Source: an uncultured Alphaproteobacteria bacterium
GTDB taxonomy: Bacteria > Pseudomonadota > Alphaproteobacteria > VGEJ01
DNA: 64,000 nt
Assembly: GCA_913041535.1 (NCBI GenBank)
Contig: CAJWJK010000004.1
Location: 1-64,000, forward strand
Reading direction: 5' to 3'
Positions 28,033 to 36,874 of the stretch are shown piece after piece. The notes beneath the pieces are model-generated. The model did not search any database. It saw only the letters and a list, made by a program, of their open reading frames with translations, and was not told the DNA's origin. Both the position numbers and the translations under genes were made by a program. Position 1 is the first letter of the stretch; each line of letters opens with the position of its first letter.

Positions 28033-28665
28033 GTGCCATCACATCAAGATCTTGAATATGGCCGCCTTCTTTTTACAAAGCGATGTTCGTTTGCCACTTC
28101 TGCGGTTTCAATGGATGGGCTGCCATCAGCTGACCTGCCTGAGGTTGCTTTTGCGGGTCGGTCAAACGTAGGCAAGTCAAGTCTCATCAATGCGTTGACG
28201 GGACACACAAGACTCGCACGCACTTCTCGCACACCTGGCCGTACTCAACAGATCAATTTTTTTACACTCGGCAAAAATCTTCAGCTAGTAGACCTACCTG
28301 GTCACGGTTTTGCCCGTGCGCCCAAAAGCTCAGTACAATGTTGGACAATATTCGTTCAAAAGTACCTTGAGCATCGGCAGAATCTTCGGCAAGTCTGTCT
28401 CTTAATCGATACAAGACGTGGCTTCATGAATTCAGATCAAGAAGTTATGAACAGGTTAGACAAAGCGGGAGTCACCTATCAGATCATATTAACAAAAGCA
28501 GACCTTGATTCAAATGAAGCGCATAACAAAGCACAGACTTTTGCGAAGACGAATCTCGCTCAACATCCAGCAGCCCATCCCGCTATTATCACAACCAGTT
28601 CAAAGTCGGGAATTGGTATTTCGGAGCTACGTGCGGCACTGGCTCTCTTGGCTCAACCCTTCTGA
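28033..28665 (+). CDS. engB: Ribosome biogenesis GTP-binding protein EngB/YihA/YsxC
   Basis: 210 residues from a GTG with AAGGGG eight bases upstream. It is an essential GTPase for large-subunit assembly. G1 AGRSNVGKSS (41-50), G2 region SRTPGRTQQINFF (65-77), G3 DLPGHGFA (87-94), G4 LTKAD, G5 TSSKSG. The G3 motif has His-Phe where most have Tyr-Tyr/Tyr-Gly-Tyr, a mild variation. Sits between yidC and argB, as in many alphaproteobacteria. Confidence 0.94.
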   Translation: MPSHQDLEYGRLLFTKRCSFATSAVSMDGLPSADLPEVAFAGRSNVGKSSLINALTGHTRLARTSRTPGRTQQINFFTLGKNLQLVDLPGHGFARAPKSSVQCWTIFVQKYLEHRQNLRQVCLLIDTRRGFMNSDQEVMNRLDKAGVTYQIILTKADLDSNEAHNKAQTFAKTNLAQHPAAHPAIITTSSKSGIGISELRAALALLAQPF

Positions 28666-28720
28666 TCCTTTATAAGGGAAAAGATAGCCGTTCCGGGGTA
28701 TCTAAGGACACAAACTATCC

Positions 28721-29617
28721 ATGGAAAACTCCAATCAACATGGCCTTCGGCGTTACTTCCGAACAGCATCCACTTTATCCGAAGCATTGCCGTACATGCG
28801 CCAGTTTGCCGGTGAAACATTTGTCATCAAATACGGCGGCCATGCAATGGGCGATCCTGATCTAAGCCTTGAATTTGCCCGAGATATAGTTCTCATCAAG
28901 CAAGTAGGCATAAAACCAATCGTAGTCCATGGTGGTGGACCTCAAATCGGCGCGATGCTTGATCGATTAGGTATCAGCAGTACCTTTGTCGATGGCTTAA
29001 GGGTCACGGACCAGGCAACCATGGAAGTTGTAGAAATGGTTCTGTCGGGCACGATTAATAAGAATATAGTCAACACTATCGGCATGGCTGGCGGAACCGC
29101 TCTTGGCCTTTCAGGTAAAGATGGCGCCCTTATAAAATCACAAAAGCTTGAATACGTAGGAGACGGCAAGGCAAACGCAGTGGATCTCGGATTCGTCGGA
29201 GATCCCATCACTGTCAATCGTAATCTTCTCGACGATCTAGCAAATGTAGATGTAATACCCGTAATTGCACCCATTGGCATTGGCGAGGCCGGTGAGACAT
29301 ACAACATCAATGCCGATTCTGCAGCAGGTGCGATTGCAGCAGCTGTTAATGCGAAAAAGCTTCTTATTCTAACCGATGTTCCTGGTGTCATGGACACAAA
29401 CGGCACTCTTATAGCCGAGCTATCTCCTAAGGACGCCCAACCCATGATTGATGATGGCACGATTGAAGGCGGTATGATTCCAAAGATAAAAACCTGTCTT
29501 AGTGCTATAGATCGAGGAGTCGAAGCAGCTCACATTCTTGACGGCCGAATTCCCCACGTAATTTTGCTGGAGGTTTTCACTGAACAGGGCGTTGGCACAA
29601 TGTTGCTAAAACCATAG
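28721..29617 (+). CDS. argB: Acetylglutamate kinase
   Basis: 298 residues. It phosphorylates N-acetylglutamate, usually the arginine-controlled step in organisms with cyclic or feedback-regulated arginine synthesis. FVIKYGGHAMGD (34-45, catalytic K37), VVHGGGPQIGAML (68-80), NADSAAGAIAAAVNAKKLLI and LTDVPGVMD are in place, and GGMIPKIKTCLSAID near the end completes the ATP site. The long N-terminal helix before KYGG is typical of arginine-inhibited hexameric enzymes. Other arg genes here are argH, argE, argD and argF. Confidence 0.96.
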   Translation: MENSNQHGLRRYFRTASTLSEALPYMRQFAGETFVIKYGGHAMGDPDLSLEFARDIVLIKQVGIKPIVVHGGGPQIGAMLDRLGISSTFVDGLRVTDQATMEVVEMVLSGTINKNIVNTIGMAGGTALGLSGKDGALIKSQKLEYVGDGKANAVDLGFVGDPITVNRNLLDDLANVDVIPVIAPIGIGEAGETYNINADSAAGAIAAAVNAKKLLILTDVPGVMDTNGTLIAELSPKDAQPMIDDGTIEGGMIPKIKTCLSAIDRGVEAAHILDGRIPHVILLEVFTEQGVGTMLLKP

Positions 29618-29800
29618 AGATTCTGTGTTATGGGACAAGTTAACATATAGGAATAGCCTGTTGGGCCCTGTTGAGTTCCACTTAATATCGCTTCAATAGG
29701 GTCACTCTCATTCTTGATCTACTACACCATGCGAAGAAATAGCGAATGAAATACTTCTACAATATGGCAATTGCCTCATTCCAAACTAATAGAAGACGTT

Positions 29801-30487
29801 ATGCCTAAACCTACACGTCGTTTAGACGGAATCAATCTATCCGATGTAGATGTTTGGGTCTTCGATCTGGACAATACTCTCTATCATGCTCGTTACAAGC
29901 TTTTCTCCCAAGTTGTCGAGAGAATAGGAAAGTATGTTTCCAAGACACTTGATTTGGATTTGGCTGCGGCACAAAATCTCCAATCCGAATACTATAAGGC
30001 GTATGGAAGTACGTTGCGCGGTTTAATGCTACGTCACGGCGTCGACCCCACGGAATTCCTAGAGTACGTTCATGACATTGACATTACTTGGATTCCTCGA
30101 AGCCAGACACTGTGCAAAGCACTCGAGCGCTTGGAGGGCCGAAAGGTAGTCTTCACAAGTGGATCGCGAGACCATGCAGAACGAGTCATGCAGCAACTTG
30201 GTGTAAGCCATCATATGGAAAGCATTTTCGATATTGCTTCTGCAAATTATATTCCAAAGCCTGACCCTGGCATATATCGTCGATTTATATCTGAACTTAG
30301 TATAAAACCCCGAAACTCAATCATGTTTGATGATATTTCACGGAACCTAATTCCGGCACATTCACTTGGAATGAAAACAGTGTGGGTACGCAATGATGAC
30401 CTGCATAGTTACGAAGGCGGGGATGGCGGTCACATAGACTACATAACCAACGATCTTGTCGTTTGGCTTAAGGAGTACACCGGCTGA
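29801..30487 (+). CDS. HAD-family pyrimidine 5'-nucleotidase-like phosphatase
   Basis: 228 residues from the ATG at 29801; an in-frame TTG at 29771 is a weaker start. It is similar to SDT1/PPE1-type nucleotidases that dephosphorylate UMP/CMP. Motif I is [11 protein letters not shown] (nucleophile D22, acid/base D24), motif II the [14 protein letters not shown] segment, motif III lysine in IPKPDPGIY, motif [11 protein letters not shown]. Its stop overlaps the dapD start by one base (TGATG), a pairing common in this lineage, so it may have a housekeeping role. The substrate is inferred. Confidence 0.8.
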   Translation: MPKPTRRLDGINLSDVDVWVFDLDNTLYHARYKLFSQVVERIGKYVSKTLDLDLAAAQNLQSEYYKAYGSTLRGLMLRHGVDPTEFLEYVHDIDITWIPRSQTLCKALERLEGRKVVFTSGSRDHAERVMQQLGVSHHMESIFDIASANYIPKPDPGIYRRFISELSIKPRNSIMFDDISRNLIPAHSLGMKTVWVRNDDLHSYEGGDGGHIDYITNDLVVWLKEYTG

Positions 30488-31332
30488 TGAACGTAAAAGA
30501 TGCTCAAACCGTTATTTCTACCGCTTGGGACGGCAGAAACAATGCTGATTTGTCAAATGATACAATATTGCGTCGCGCTGTCGAACACACTCTTGATCAA
30601 CTGGATAGAGGTGAGCAACGGGTGGCCGAAAAACGCGATGGTGAGTGGCAAGTCAACGAGTGGTTAAAGAAAGCCGTACTGCTGTCTTTTAGAATTAATG
30701 ACATGGCACCAATATCTGGAGGGCCAGGTGGCCAGTCCGACTGGTTCGATAAAGTAGCGTCAAAATTCAACGGATGGGATAAACAGCGTTTTCGTTCAGC
30801 AGGATTTCGTGCCGTCCCCTCGTGCATCGTCCGACATTCAGCGTACATTGCTCCAGGGGTTGTCTTAATGCCAAGCTTTGTAAATCTTGGCGCATATGTC
30901 GACAAAGACACGATGATCGATACCTGGGCAACTGTAGGCAGTTGCGCTCAAATCGGACGTCGGTGCCACATATCGGGTGGCGCTGGTATCGGCGGTGTGC
31001 TCGAACCACTACAAGCTGCCCCTGTAATAGTGGAAGATGATTGTTTCATTGGAGCACGCTCTGAAATTGCCGAAGGAGTCATAATTGAGGAAGGATCTGT
31101 CCTCTCGATGGGAGTATACATTGGCGCGTCTACTCGCATAGTCGATAGATCCACAGGTGAAATTCACTATGGGCGTGTTCCCGCTTATTCAGTGGTCGTA
31201 CCTGGATCAATGCCAGGCAATACTTCTACGAAAAACAATATAGACCCAAGCCTTTATTGCGCTGTAATAGTCAAAAAGGTTGATGCCAAAACACGGTCAA
31301 AAACCTCAATTAACGAACTTTTACGGGAATAG
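30487..31332 (+). CDS. dapD: 2,3,4,5-tetrahydropyridine-2,6-dicarboxylate N-succinyltransferase
   Basis: 281 residues. It transfers succinyl from succinyl-CoA to tetrahydrodipicolinate in the succinylase branch of DAP/lysine synthesis. An N-terminal helical part is followed by a left-handed beta-helix of hexapeptide repeats (about 115-235), including [20 protein letters not shown] and [20 protein letters not shown]. GMPVxxG-type closing residues are represented by GSMPGN. Normal length. Coupled to the HAD gene; dapE is 1.3 kb further on, separated by the opposite-strand nfu gene. Confidence 0.95.
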   Translation: MNVKDAQTVISTAWDGRNNADLSNDTILRRAVEHTLDQLDRGEQRVAEKRDGEWQVNEWLKKAVLLSFRINDMAPISGGPGGQSDWFDKVASKFNGWDKQRFRSAGFRAVPSCIVRHSAYIAPGVVLMPSFVNLGAYVDKDTMIDTWATVGSCAQIGRRCHISGGAGIGGVLEPLQAAPVIVEDDCFIGARSEIAEGVIIEEGSVLSMGVYIGASTRIVDRSTGEIHYGRVPAYSVVVPGSMPGNTSTKNNIDPSLYCAVIVKKVDAKTRSKTSINELLRE

Positions 31333-31410
31333 TGAAACTTCTCATTATGCTAGTGATGCGGCTCGCACACGCACATAATAATGATCTACACAATGAGGGA
31401 AATTATCTAA

Positions 31411-31437
31411 AAGCTATATGGTAGGCGTATAGCCTTT
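31411..31437. terminator. Weak hairpin between convergent dapD and nfu genes
   Basis: GCTATA (31413-31418) and TATAGC (31428-31433) pair around a nine-base loop, flanked by A's on the left and CTTT on the right. It lies in the 258-base gap between two convergent genes and could end either transcript. AT-rich and weak. Confidence 0.3.
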
Positions 31438-31590
31438 GAACCAATTCGTTCCATCAGCGTCACCAGACACCAACTGTACCACGCCACAAGCCCCAAGTGC
31501 ATTATCCAAAGCAGATGCAACCCCTGCACATAAATTTCAAGCCCATCACAGACATAGTTCTACAGCTTTAGATCAGAAAGTAGCGACACC

Positions 31591-32442
31591 CTACCTTCCA
31601 GGCTGATAGTATGGATTCTGTCCGTCAGCATGATCTGTAACATCCAGAACTGACGTTATTGACGGCACCGCTCGCTTTATCTCCACTTCGACCCCTTGCT
31701 TTAGTGTTACATCTGCCATGCCACAACCCTGGCAACCGCCCTCCAGGCGTATATAAGCTGTGTGTTCTCGAACATCCACGAGAGATATATGTCCACCATG
31801 CCCTGACACCGCGGGATTGATGTTGTCCGTCAAAAGATTTTGTATGGCTTTTGCCTCAGGCGTCTCTAACCCGGGTTTTGGTAAAACATCACGATAATCG
31901 CAGACATCAGCAACATTTGGCAGGTAGTGACGCACCATATTCTTTACACCAGCCAAAAGCGCGAAAGCGCCGCCCGTAAATTCCACATAGGCGATTCCCT
32001 CTTTTAGACCGCGAAAATCCACAGAGCCCTCGCTTTGTTCCGCGACTGGTCGGATGCGAGTATCAATTAATTCCTTCACCTGAACCGCCAGCTCACTAGA
32101 ACAATCCAAATCAATAGCCTCTAACTGCCGATCAGCACTCTGTTGTCCATCAGCTTCATCAACAAAAACTGGATCACCTGACATAAAATGCTCTACAAGA
32201 GCCCCTAGAATCTGTGGTTTAAGATGTTGCCATTCAGACTCATCAACCTTGCAAACTTCAATATAGTCAGCACCTAAAGACAATTTTTCGATGCCACCAA
32301 CCTGAAATAAGCGGAGCGCTAGAGGGGAACCATTTGCAGATTCTTCATCAAGAAACTCAATCGTCTGCGAATCTGTAACCCGCTCACCTGGGAGAAACTT
32401 AATAACTGATGGATTTGCAGTTGTTTCAGTTTGGATAAACAT
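31591..32442 (-). CDS. nfuA: NfuA-type iron-sulfur scaffold with an extra degenerate Nfu domain
   Basis: 283 residues; usual alphaproteobacterial members are about 185-190. An Nfu N-terminal domain (about 1-90, MFIQTETTANPSVIKFLPGE) is followed by two Nfu domains. The first (about 118-182) aligns from VKELIDTRIRPVAEQSEGSV to LPNVADV but has GGAFALLAG where the cluster-binding motif should be, so it cannot bind a cluster. The second (about 196-270) has GGCQGCGMADVTLKQGVE with C237 and C240. The protein should carry and deliver 4Fe-4S clusters from its last domain. The duplicated middle resembles, in principle, plant NFU proteins that have a cysteine-less second domain, but with the order reversed. 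Confidence 0.85.
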   Translation of the reverse strand: MFIQTETTANPSVIKFLPGERVTDSQTIEFLDEESANGSPLALRLFQVGGIEKLSLGADYIEVCKVDESEWQHLKPQILGALVEHFMSGDPVFVDEADGQQSADRQLEAIDLDCSSELAVQVKELIDTRIRPVAEQSEGSVDFRGLKEGIAYVEFTGGAFALLAGVKNMVRHYLPNVADVCDYRDVLPKPGLETPEAKAIQNLLTDNINPAVSGHGGHISLVDVREHTAYIRLEGGCQGCGMADVTLKQGVEVEIKRAVPSITSVLDVTDHADGQNPYYQPGR

Positions 32443-32604
32443 CTAGAACCTCGTGGACTATGCTATCCCGGCTCAAAAGCCAGGAGCCGCATTCAAAAAA
32501 AGACCCTTAAACCCTAAAGACAATTGAAGCTATATCAATAAATATTCGAACTGCCAAATCGTCCGTAGGTTGACCGGTCCGCCGACAAAGTTTATCACGG
32601 TGAT

Positions 32605-33765
32605 GTGATTTCTGAAACTCTCCTTGACCCGCTGCCATTGGCGCAAGCGCTGATACGGTGTAACAGTGTTACACCGTCTGATGGTGGTGCAATCGATATC
32701 GTATCGAAAGCACTTCACTCCATGGGCTTTACTTGTCACCCACTTCTTTTCTCTGAAGCTGGCACACCCGACGTAAATAACCTCTACGCACGGATTGGAC
32801 GTAATCCGCCCCATCTTTGCTATGCCGGACATACGGACGTAGTGCCAACGGGCAGTTACGAGTCCTGGAAAGTTCCTCCATTCTCTGGACATGTTGTCGA
32901 TGATATGCTTTGGGGACGTGGCGCAGCTGATATGAAGGGTGCAATTGCCTGTTTCATAGCGGCACTGGCACGCTTTTTAAACCAACACGGAGGTTTGCCC
33001 AACGGCTCAATCAGTCTGTTAATTACCGGCGATGAAGAAGGCCCAGCAATTAACGGCACGGCAAAAGTATTAAAATGGCTAGCTGATAGGGGCGAGGTAA
33101 TTGATGCGTGCGTAGTCGGCGAACCAACTAACCCTGGTCAGCTCGGAGATATGATTAAAATCGGTAGACGCGGTAGCCTCAACGGTCAGCTTACTGTCAG
33201 TGGGATGCAAGGTCATGTCGCGTATCCCTCTCTAGCCGACAACCCTATTACAAAGCTTTTGACTATCCTCGATAAACTTCAAAATACACCACTTGATACA
33301 GGAACCGAGCACTTTGATCCGTCAAACTTGGAAATAACGAGACTATCTGTTGATAATACTGTCGCAAATATTATCCCTTCTAAAGCCAGTGCTTCATTTA
33401 ATATCCGCTTCAATGATCAGCATACCACGAGCAGTCTAAATTCGTGGCTCCACGAGACATGCCGATCTATTTCAGACTCGTACGAACTTACCATTTCGTC
33501 ATCAGGTGACGCATTTATGACTGCCCCAGGCTCGTTAAGTGACTCAATCTCAGATGCAATCTCTAAAGTAACCGGACGACAACCCGCACTCAGTACCGCC
33601 GGGGGAACTTCTGATGCCCGCTTTATAAGGAGATACTGCCCAGTCGTTGAATTTGGCCTTGTAGGCCAGACTATGCATAAGGTTAACGAACGAATCCCGT
33701 TATCTGACTTAGCTACTTTGACAAATATCTATTCGGAAATGATCAAAAACATTCTTTCCACATGA
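32605..33765 (+). CDS. dapE: Succinyl-diaminopimelate desuccinylase
   Basis: 386 residues from a GTG with only a weak ribosome site. It removes succinate from succinyl-LL-DAP using two zinc ions. M20 peptidase-fold motifs: CYAGHTDVVPTG (first His ligand and catalytic Asp), WGRGAADMKGA (bridging Asp), ITGDEEGPAINGT (catalytic Glu and next ligand), CVVGEPT, and a C-terminal GGTSDARF. Full length. The stop overlaps the next gene by four bases (ATGA). Confidence 0.95.
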   Translation: MISETLLDPLPLAQALIRCNSVTPSDGGAIDIVSKALHSMGFTCHPLLFSEAGTPDVNNLYARIGRNPPHLCYAGHTDVVPTGSYESWKVPPFSGHVVDDMLWGRGAADMKGAIACFIAALARFLNQHGGLPNGSISLLITGDEEGPAINGTAKVLKWLADRGEVIDACVVGEPTNPGQLGDMIKIGRRGSLNGQLTVSGMQGHVAYPSLADNPITKLLTILDKLQNTPLDTGTEHFDPSNLEITRLSVDNTVANIIPSKASASFNIRFNDQHTTSSLNSWLHETCRSISDSYELTISSSGDAFMTAPGSLSDSISDAISKVTGRQPALSTAGGTSDARFIRRYCPVVEFGLVGQTMHKVNERIPLSDLATLTNIYSEMIKNILST

Positions 33766-34367
33766 TTCCAGACCACTATGAGATAAGGAGTTCCCTATAT
33801 GGTGCTTGGGGTCTAGCCCACCTTGATCAGAGGGGCATGGATCACTTTACACTCACGGTTTCCGGATTCTGGAGTTCTTTCTTTGCAGCCGCAATTGCAG
33901 CCCCTATCTACATCTATATCCGTTCAATTTCCCCAGCAATTTCTATGGAGCAAAGACCCTACGAATTAGGCGCTGCAGAAAACGTGTTGGTAGGCGGCGC
34001 CACATATTTGTTGAGCTGGTGCACTCTACCCGTGCTAATGGTGTTTCTATCGCGTATTTTAGGCGTCGGTAAGCATTATGTGGGCTTTATCGTTGCGTAT
34101 AATTGGGCTGGAGTGCTGCAGTGGGCACTGTTCGGACTAGTAGTAACAATAATGGCCCTAACCGATACGGAGGCATCACTTCATGCAGTGATAAATCTTA
34201 TAGCTGTGATGCTTACTCTTTTTTACCTATGGTTTATAACCCGCACAGCCCTTCATGTCGGACCATTCGTTGCAGTCAGCATTGTGGTCATTCACGTCCT
34301 CATCGGCCTCTTACTAAATCTATCTGCACAAGAAATTGTGGCAACTAAAAGCACCAATTCATCGTAG
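33762..34367 (+). CDS. Conserved inner-membrane protein of unknown function
   Basis: 201 residues coupled to dapE by an ATGA overlap. After a polar N-terminus (about 1-28) there are about five hydrophobic helices (FFAAAIAAPIYIYI near 40-53, NVLVGGATYLLSWCTLPVLMVFL, HYVGFIVAYNWAGVLQWALF, VINLIAVMLTLFYLWFITRT, and VAVSIVVIHVLIGLLLNL). No catalytic motif is visible. It resembles small membrane proteins found next to dapE/truA in other alphaproteobacteria, from memory. Function unknown; no transport family signature. Confidence 0.65.
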   Translation: MIPDHYEIRSSLYGAWGLAHLDQRGMDHFTLTVSGFWSSFFAAAIAAPIYIYIRSISPAISMEQRPYELGAAENVLVGGATYLLSWCTLPVLMVFLSRILGVGKHYVGFIVAYNWAGVLQWALFGLVVTIMALTDTEASLHAVINLIAVMLTLFYLWFITRTALHVGPFVAVSIVVIHVLIGLLLNLSAQEIVATKSTNSS

Positions 34368-34517
34368 CAGTTATCATCGTACAGCCAATTCAAATTACTC
34401 TACAAAGACCCATATTAACCACTCTTCAATAATGCTGATGGTTTGTATACTAACCCGCTTGTTGCAGCCATAAAGATAATGCCGCAACACGTTCCGCCAG
34501 CATACTTTAGTTTTCGG

Positions 34518-35285
34518 CTATAACGGCGCCAGTTCCTGCTCCAAAGTATCGTAAGAGACCTCCACCAAATAGAGACCATGGGCTGGCGCCGTAGGCCCTC
34601 CCGCTTTGCGATCACGGGCATCAAGCGCATCTTTTACATCATCCTGCGTCCACTTTCCCTCACCAACCAATTTAAGCGTACCCACGATGTTACGTACCTG
34701 ACGATGAAGAAAAGAACGTGCAGATGCTTCAACGGTAATATCCGAGCCCGACCTTTTAATACTCAGACTATCCAATGTCCTGATAGGTGAATTGGCCTGA
34801 CAGGACTTGGCTCTGAACGTAGTAAAATCATGTTTCCCGACCAATAAACTTGCAGCCCGATTCATTGCCCGTGTATTCAATCGCGGGGGAATGTGCCATG
34901 CATATCCACGACCTAGAGTTACTGGTTCAGGACGGTTCGTAATACGATACATGTAACGTTTCGATTTAGCGGAAAAGCGAGCGTGAAAATCCGACACGAC
35001 TACATCCGCAGCAAGAACCGCAATAAGCCTAGGCTTAAGGTAAAAGTTTAGAGCCCGCTTTAGAGATTCCGATTCAAGGTATGCGTTAAGATCAACATGG
35101 GCCACCTGCCCCAAAGCATGAACACCTGAATCAGTACGCCCAGCACCAATCACTGAAACTGATTGTCCGTTGAAAGCTTTGAACGAATCTTCAATCGCCT
35201 CTTGAACGGAAAGTCCATTGCTTTGCCGTTGCCAGCCCACGAAACCACCGCCATCGTACTCTAGAGACAACTTGTAGCGAATCAT
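34518..35285 (-). CDS. truA: tRNA pseudouridine synthase A
   Basis: 255 residues. It makes pseudouridine at positions 38-40 of tRNA anticodon arms. The catalytic Asp is D52 in GAGRTDSGVHALGQ (47-60). Other TruA marks: LEYDGGGFVGWQRQ (8-21), RALNFYLKP, HDFTTFRAK and FLHRQVRNIVGTL. Start ATG overlaps the fmt stop by one base (TGATG). Last gene of def-fmt-truA. Confidence 0.95.
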   Translation of the reverse strand: MIRYKLSLEYDGGGFVGWQRQSNGLSVQEAIEDSFKAFNGQSVSVIGAGRTDSGVHALGQVAHVDLNAYLESESLKRALNFYLKPRLIAVLAADVVVSDFHARFSAKSKRYMYRITNRPEPVTLGRGYAWHIPPRLNTRAMNRAASLLVGKHDFTTFRAKSCQANSPIRTLDSLSIKRSGSDITVEASARSFLHRQVRNIVGTLKLVGEGKWTQDDVKDALDARDRKAGGPTAPAHGLYLVEVSYDTLEQELAPL

Positions 35286-36208
35286 CAGGGAGCCGAAGTA
35301 CCAACTGGAATCTTGAAACCCCTCCGAAATTCCTCTGCGGGCAGAATTTTTCTACCTGGACGTTGCAAAAGTAACATCCGAATAGCTCCGACCCCACATG
35401 CAATGGTCAATTTATCATCTAACACCGCTCCGGGATCCCCACTCTTATGATCCAGTGATTCAGCTTTAAGAAGTTTTATTCTCTCTCCCGCATACTCAAA
35501 CCAGGCGCCCGGAGAAGGATTAAAGGCCCTAACACATCGCTCTATAGAAGAAGCCGAGTCGCGCCAGTTGATACGGCAATCCGAATTGGTAACGCGTGGG
35601 GCATACGTAACCTTATCAATGTTCTGTGGGATCGGGCTGAAATCTCCAGCAACCAACGGTGCTAATGTCTCGAGAGCTACTTGTTTTGACAATTCCGCAA
35701 GTTCATTGTGAAGGTCCCCATAAGTCGTTGCAGAAGTTATAGGAACTGTTCTATGGTTAATCAAAGGCCCGCAATCAAGTTCCTCATTCATTTGCATCGC
35801 GGTCACACCAGTAACTGTATCCCCAGCCATAATGGCCCGCTGGATTGGTGCAGCTCCTCGCCATCGGGGCAACAATGAAGCATGCAGATTGAGACACCCA
35901 TGGGCTGGCGCTGATAACAGATCCAGAGGAAGCATTAAACCGTAAGCCACTACTATCGCTAGACCAACTCCCAAAGTTTGAAATTGATTAATGTGAAAAT
36001 CATCAAATTTATTTGGGGTTGATACGGCTAGCCCGTGGGCGATAGCTGCACGGTTAACGGCTGATTCACGTTTAGCGTGGCCGCGGCCAGCAGGCCGAGG
36101 CGGTTGCGTATAAACTCGAATAATCTCGTGTCCCGATTCTAGCAGTGCCAATAGTGTTGGCACTGCAAAGTCAGGTGTTCCCATGAACACAATGGGAAGC
36201 CTCCCCAT
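35285..36208 (-). CDS. fmt: Methionyl-tRNA formyltransferase
   Basis: 307 residues. It formylates initiator Met-tRNA with 10-formyl-THF. IVFMGTPDFAVPTLLALLES near the start, NLHASLLPRWRGAAPIQRAI (formyl-transfer core with the catalytic Asn/His/Asp set), and GVTAMQMNEELDCGPLI are diagnostic; the C-terminal OB-like domain starts near residue 210. The usual LDTG is LDCG here. ATG start seven bases after the def stop. Confidence 0.95.
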   Translation of the reverse strand: MGRLPIVFMGTPDFAVPTLLALLESGHEIIRVYTQPPRPAGRGHAKRESAVNRAAIAHGLAVSTPNKFDDFHINQFQTLGVGLAIVVAYGLMLPLDLLSAPAHGCLNLHASLLPRWRGAAPIQRAIMAGDTVTGVTAMQMNEELDCGPLINHRTVPITSATTYGDLHNELAELSKQVALETLAPLVAGDFSPIPQNIDKVTYAPRVTNSDCRINWRDSASSIERCVRAFNPSPGAWFEYAGERIKLLKAESLDHKSGDPGAVLDDKLTIACGVGAIRMLLLQRPGRKILPAEEFRRGFKIPVGTSAP

Positions 36209-36215
36209 GCCAGGT

Positions 36216-36737
36216 CTAGACAGTTGCCCTGGCCACTCTTCGGGCCTTCGACAACTTGCGGAGAATTATGTTTCTCCTTACCACGGACAAATGATCCACA
36301 AAAAGCTTGCCATGCAAATGATCAATTTCATGTTGAATACACGTAGAGTAAATATCGCTAAACTTTTGCTCTACAGTGTCACCTTCTCTGTTGAGATAAG
36401 AAAGTGTTATCTCGCGTGGTCGTTCGATCTCCACAAATTGATTCGGCAATGAAAGGCACCCCTCCTCATACATAGCTTTTTCCTCCGATGTAACAAGAAC
36501 AACGGGGTTTATTAAGACGAGAGGCCCTAACACGTCCTTCTCATGTGTGATATGAATAACAATTACCCGCTTAGGAACTCCAATCTGTATGGCCGAGAGG
36601 CCAATACCGGGAGCTGAATACATGGTATCAAACATGTCATCAACTAGCGTTTGCAAAGTGTCATCCATATCAATAATTGGCTTAGATTTGATCTTAAGCC
36701 GAGAGTCAGGAGCAGTGATAATAGTGCGTACCACCAT
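36216..36737 (-). CDS. def: Peptide deformylase
   Basis: 173 residues from the ATG at 36737; the frame continues to a TTG at 36818 but those 27 residues are hydrophobic and not family-like. It removes the formyl group from nascent proteins. Motif I GIGLSAIQIG (44-53, Ser in place of the usual second Ala), motif II EEGCLSLP (metal ligand C94), motif III QHEIDHLHG (H136, E137, H140). Typical type-1 enzyme. First gene of def-fmt-truA. Confidence 0.93.
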   Translation of the reverse strand: MVVRTIITAPDSRLKIKSKPIIDMDDTLQTLVDDMFDTMYSAPGIGLSAIQIGVPKRVIVIHITHEKDVLGPLVLINPVVLVTSEEKAMYEEGCLSLPNQFVEIERPREITLSYLNREGDTVEQKFSDIYSTCIQHEIDHLHGKLFVDHLSVVRRNIILRKLSKARRVARATV

Positions 36738-36874
36738 TTGAGGTATTCCAATGAGAGTTCTACCAATTAGTATTATGAATAACGACAATACTGAATTGAA
36801 GACAGGTAATGGTGACAATGCGTCTAGTCAAGCTATCCTTGTTCAATTTAGATTGATTTTCTTGCGTTAGTTTA

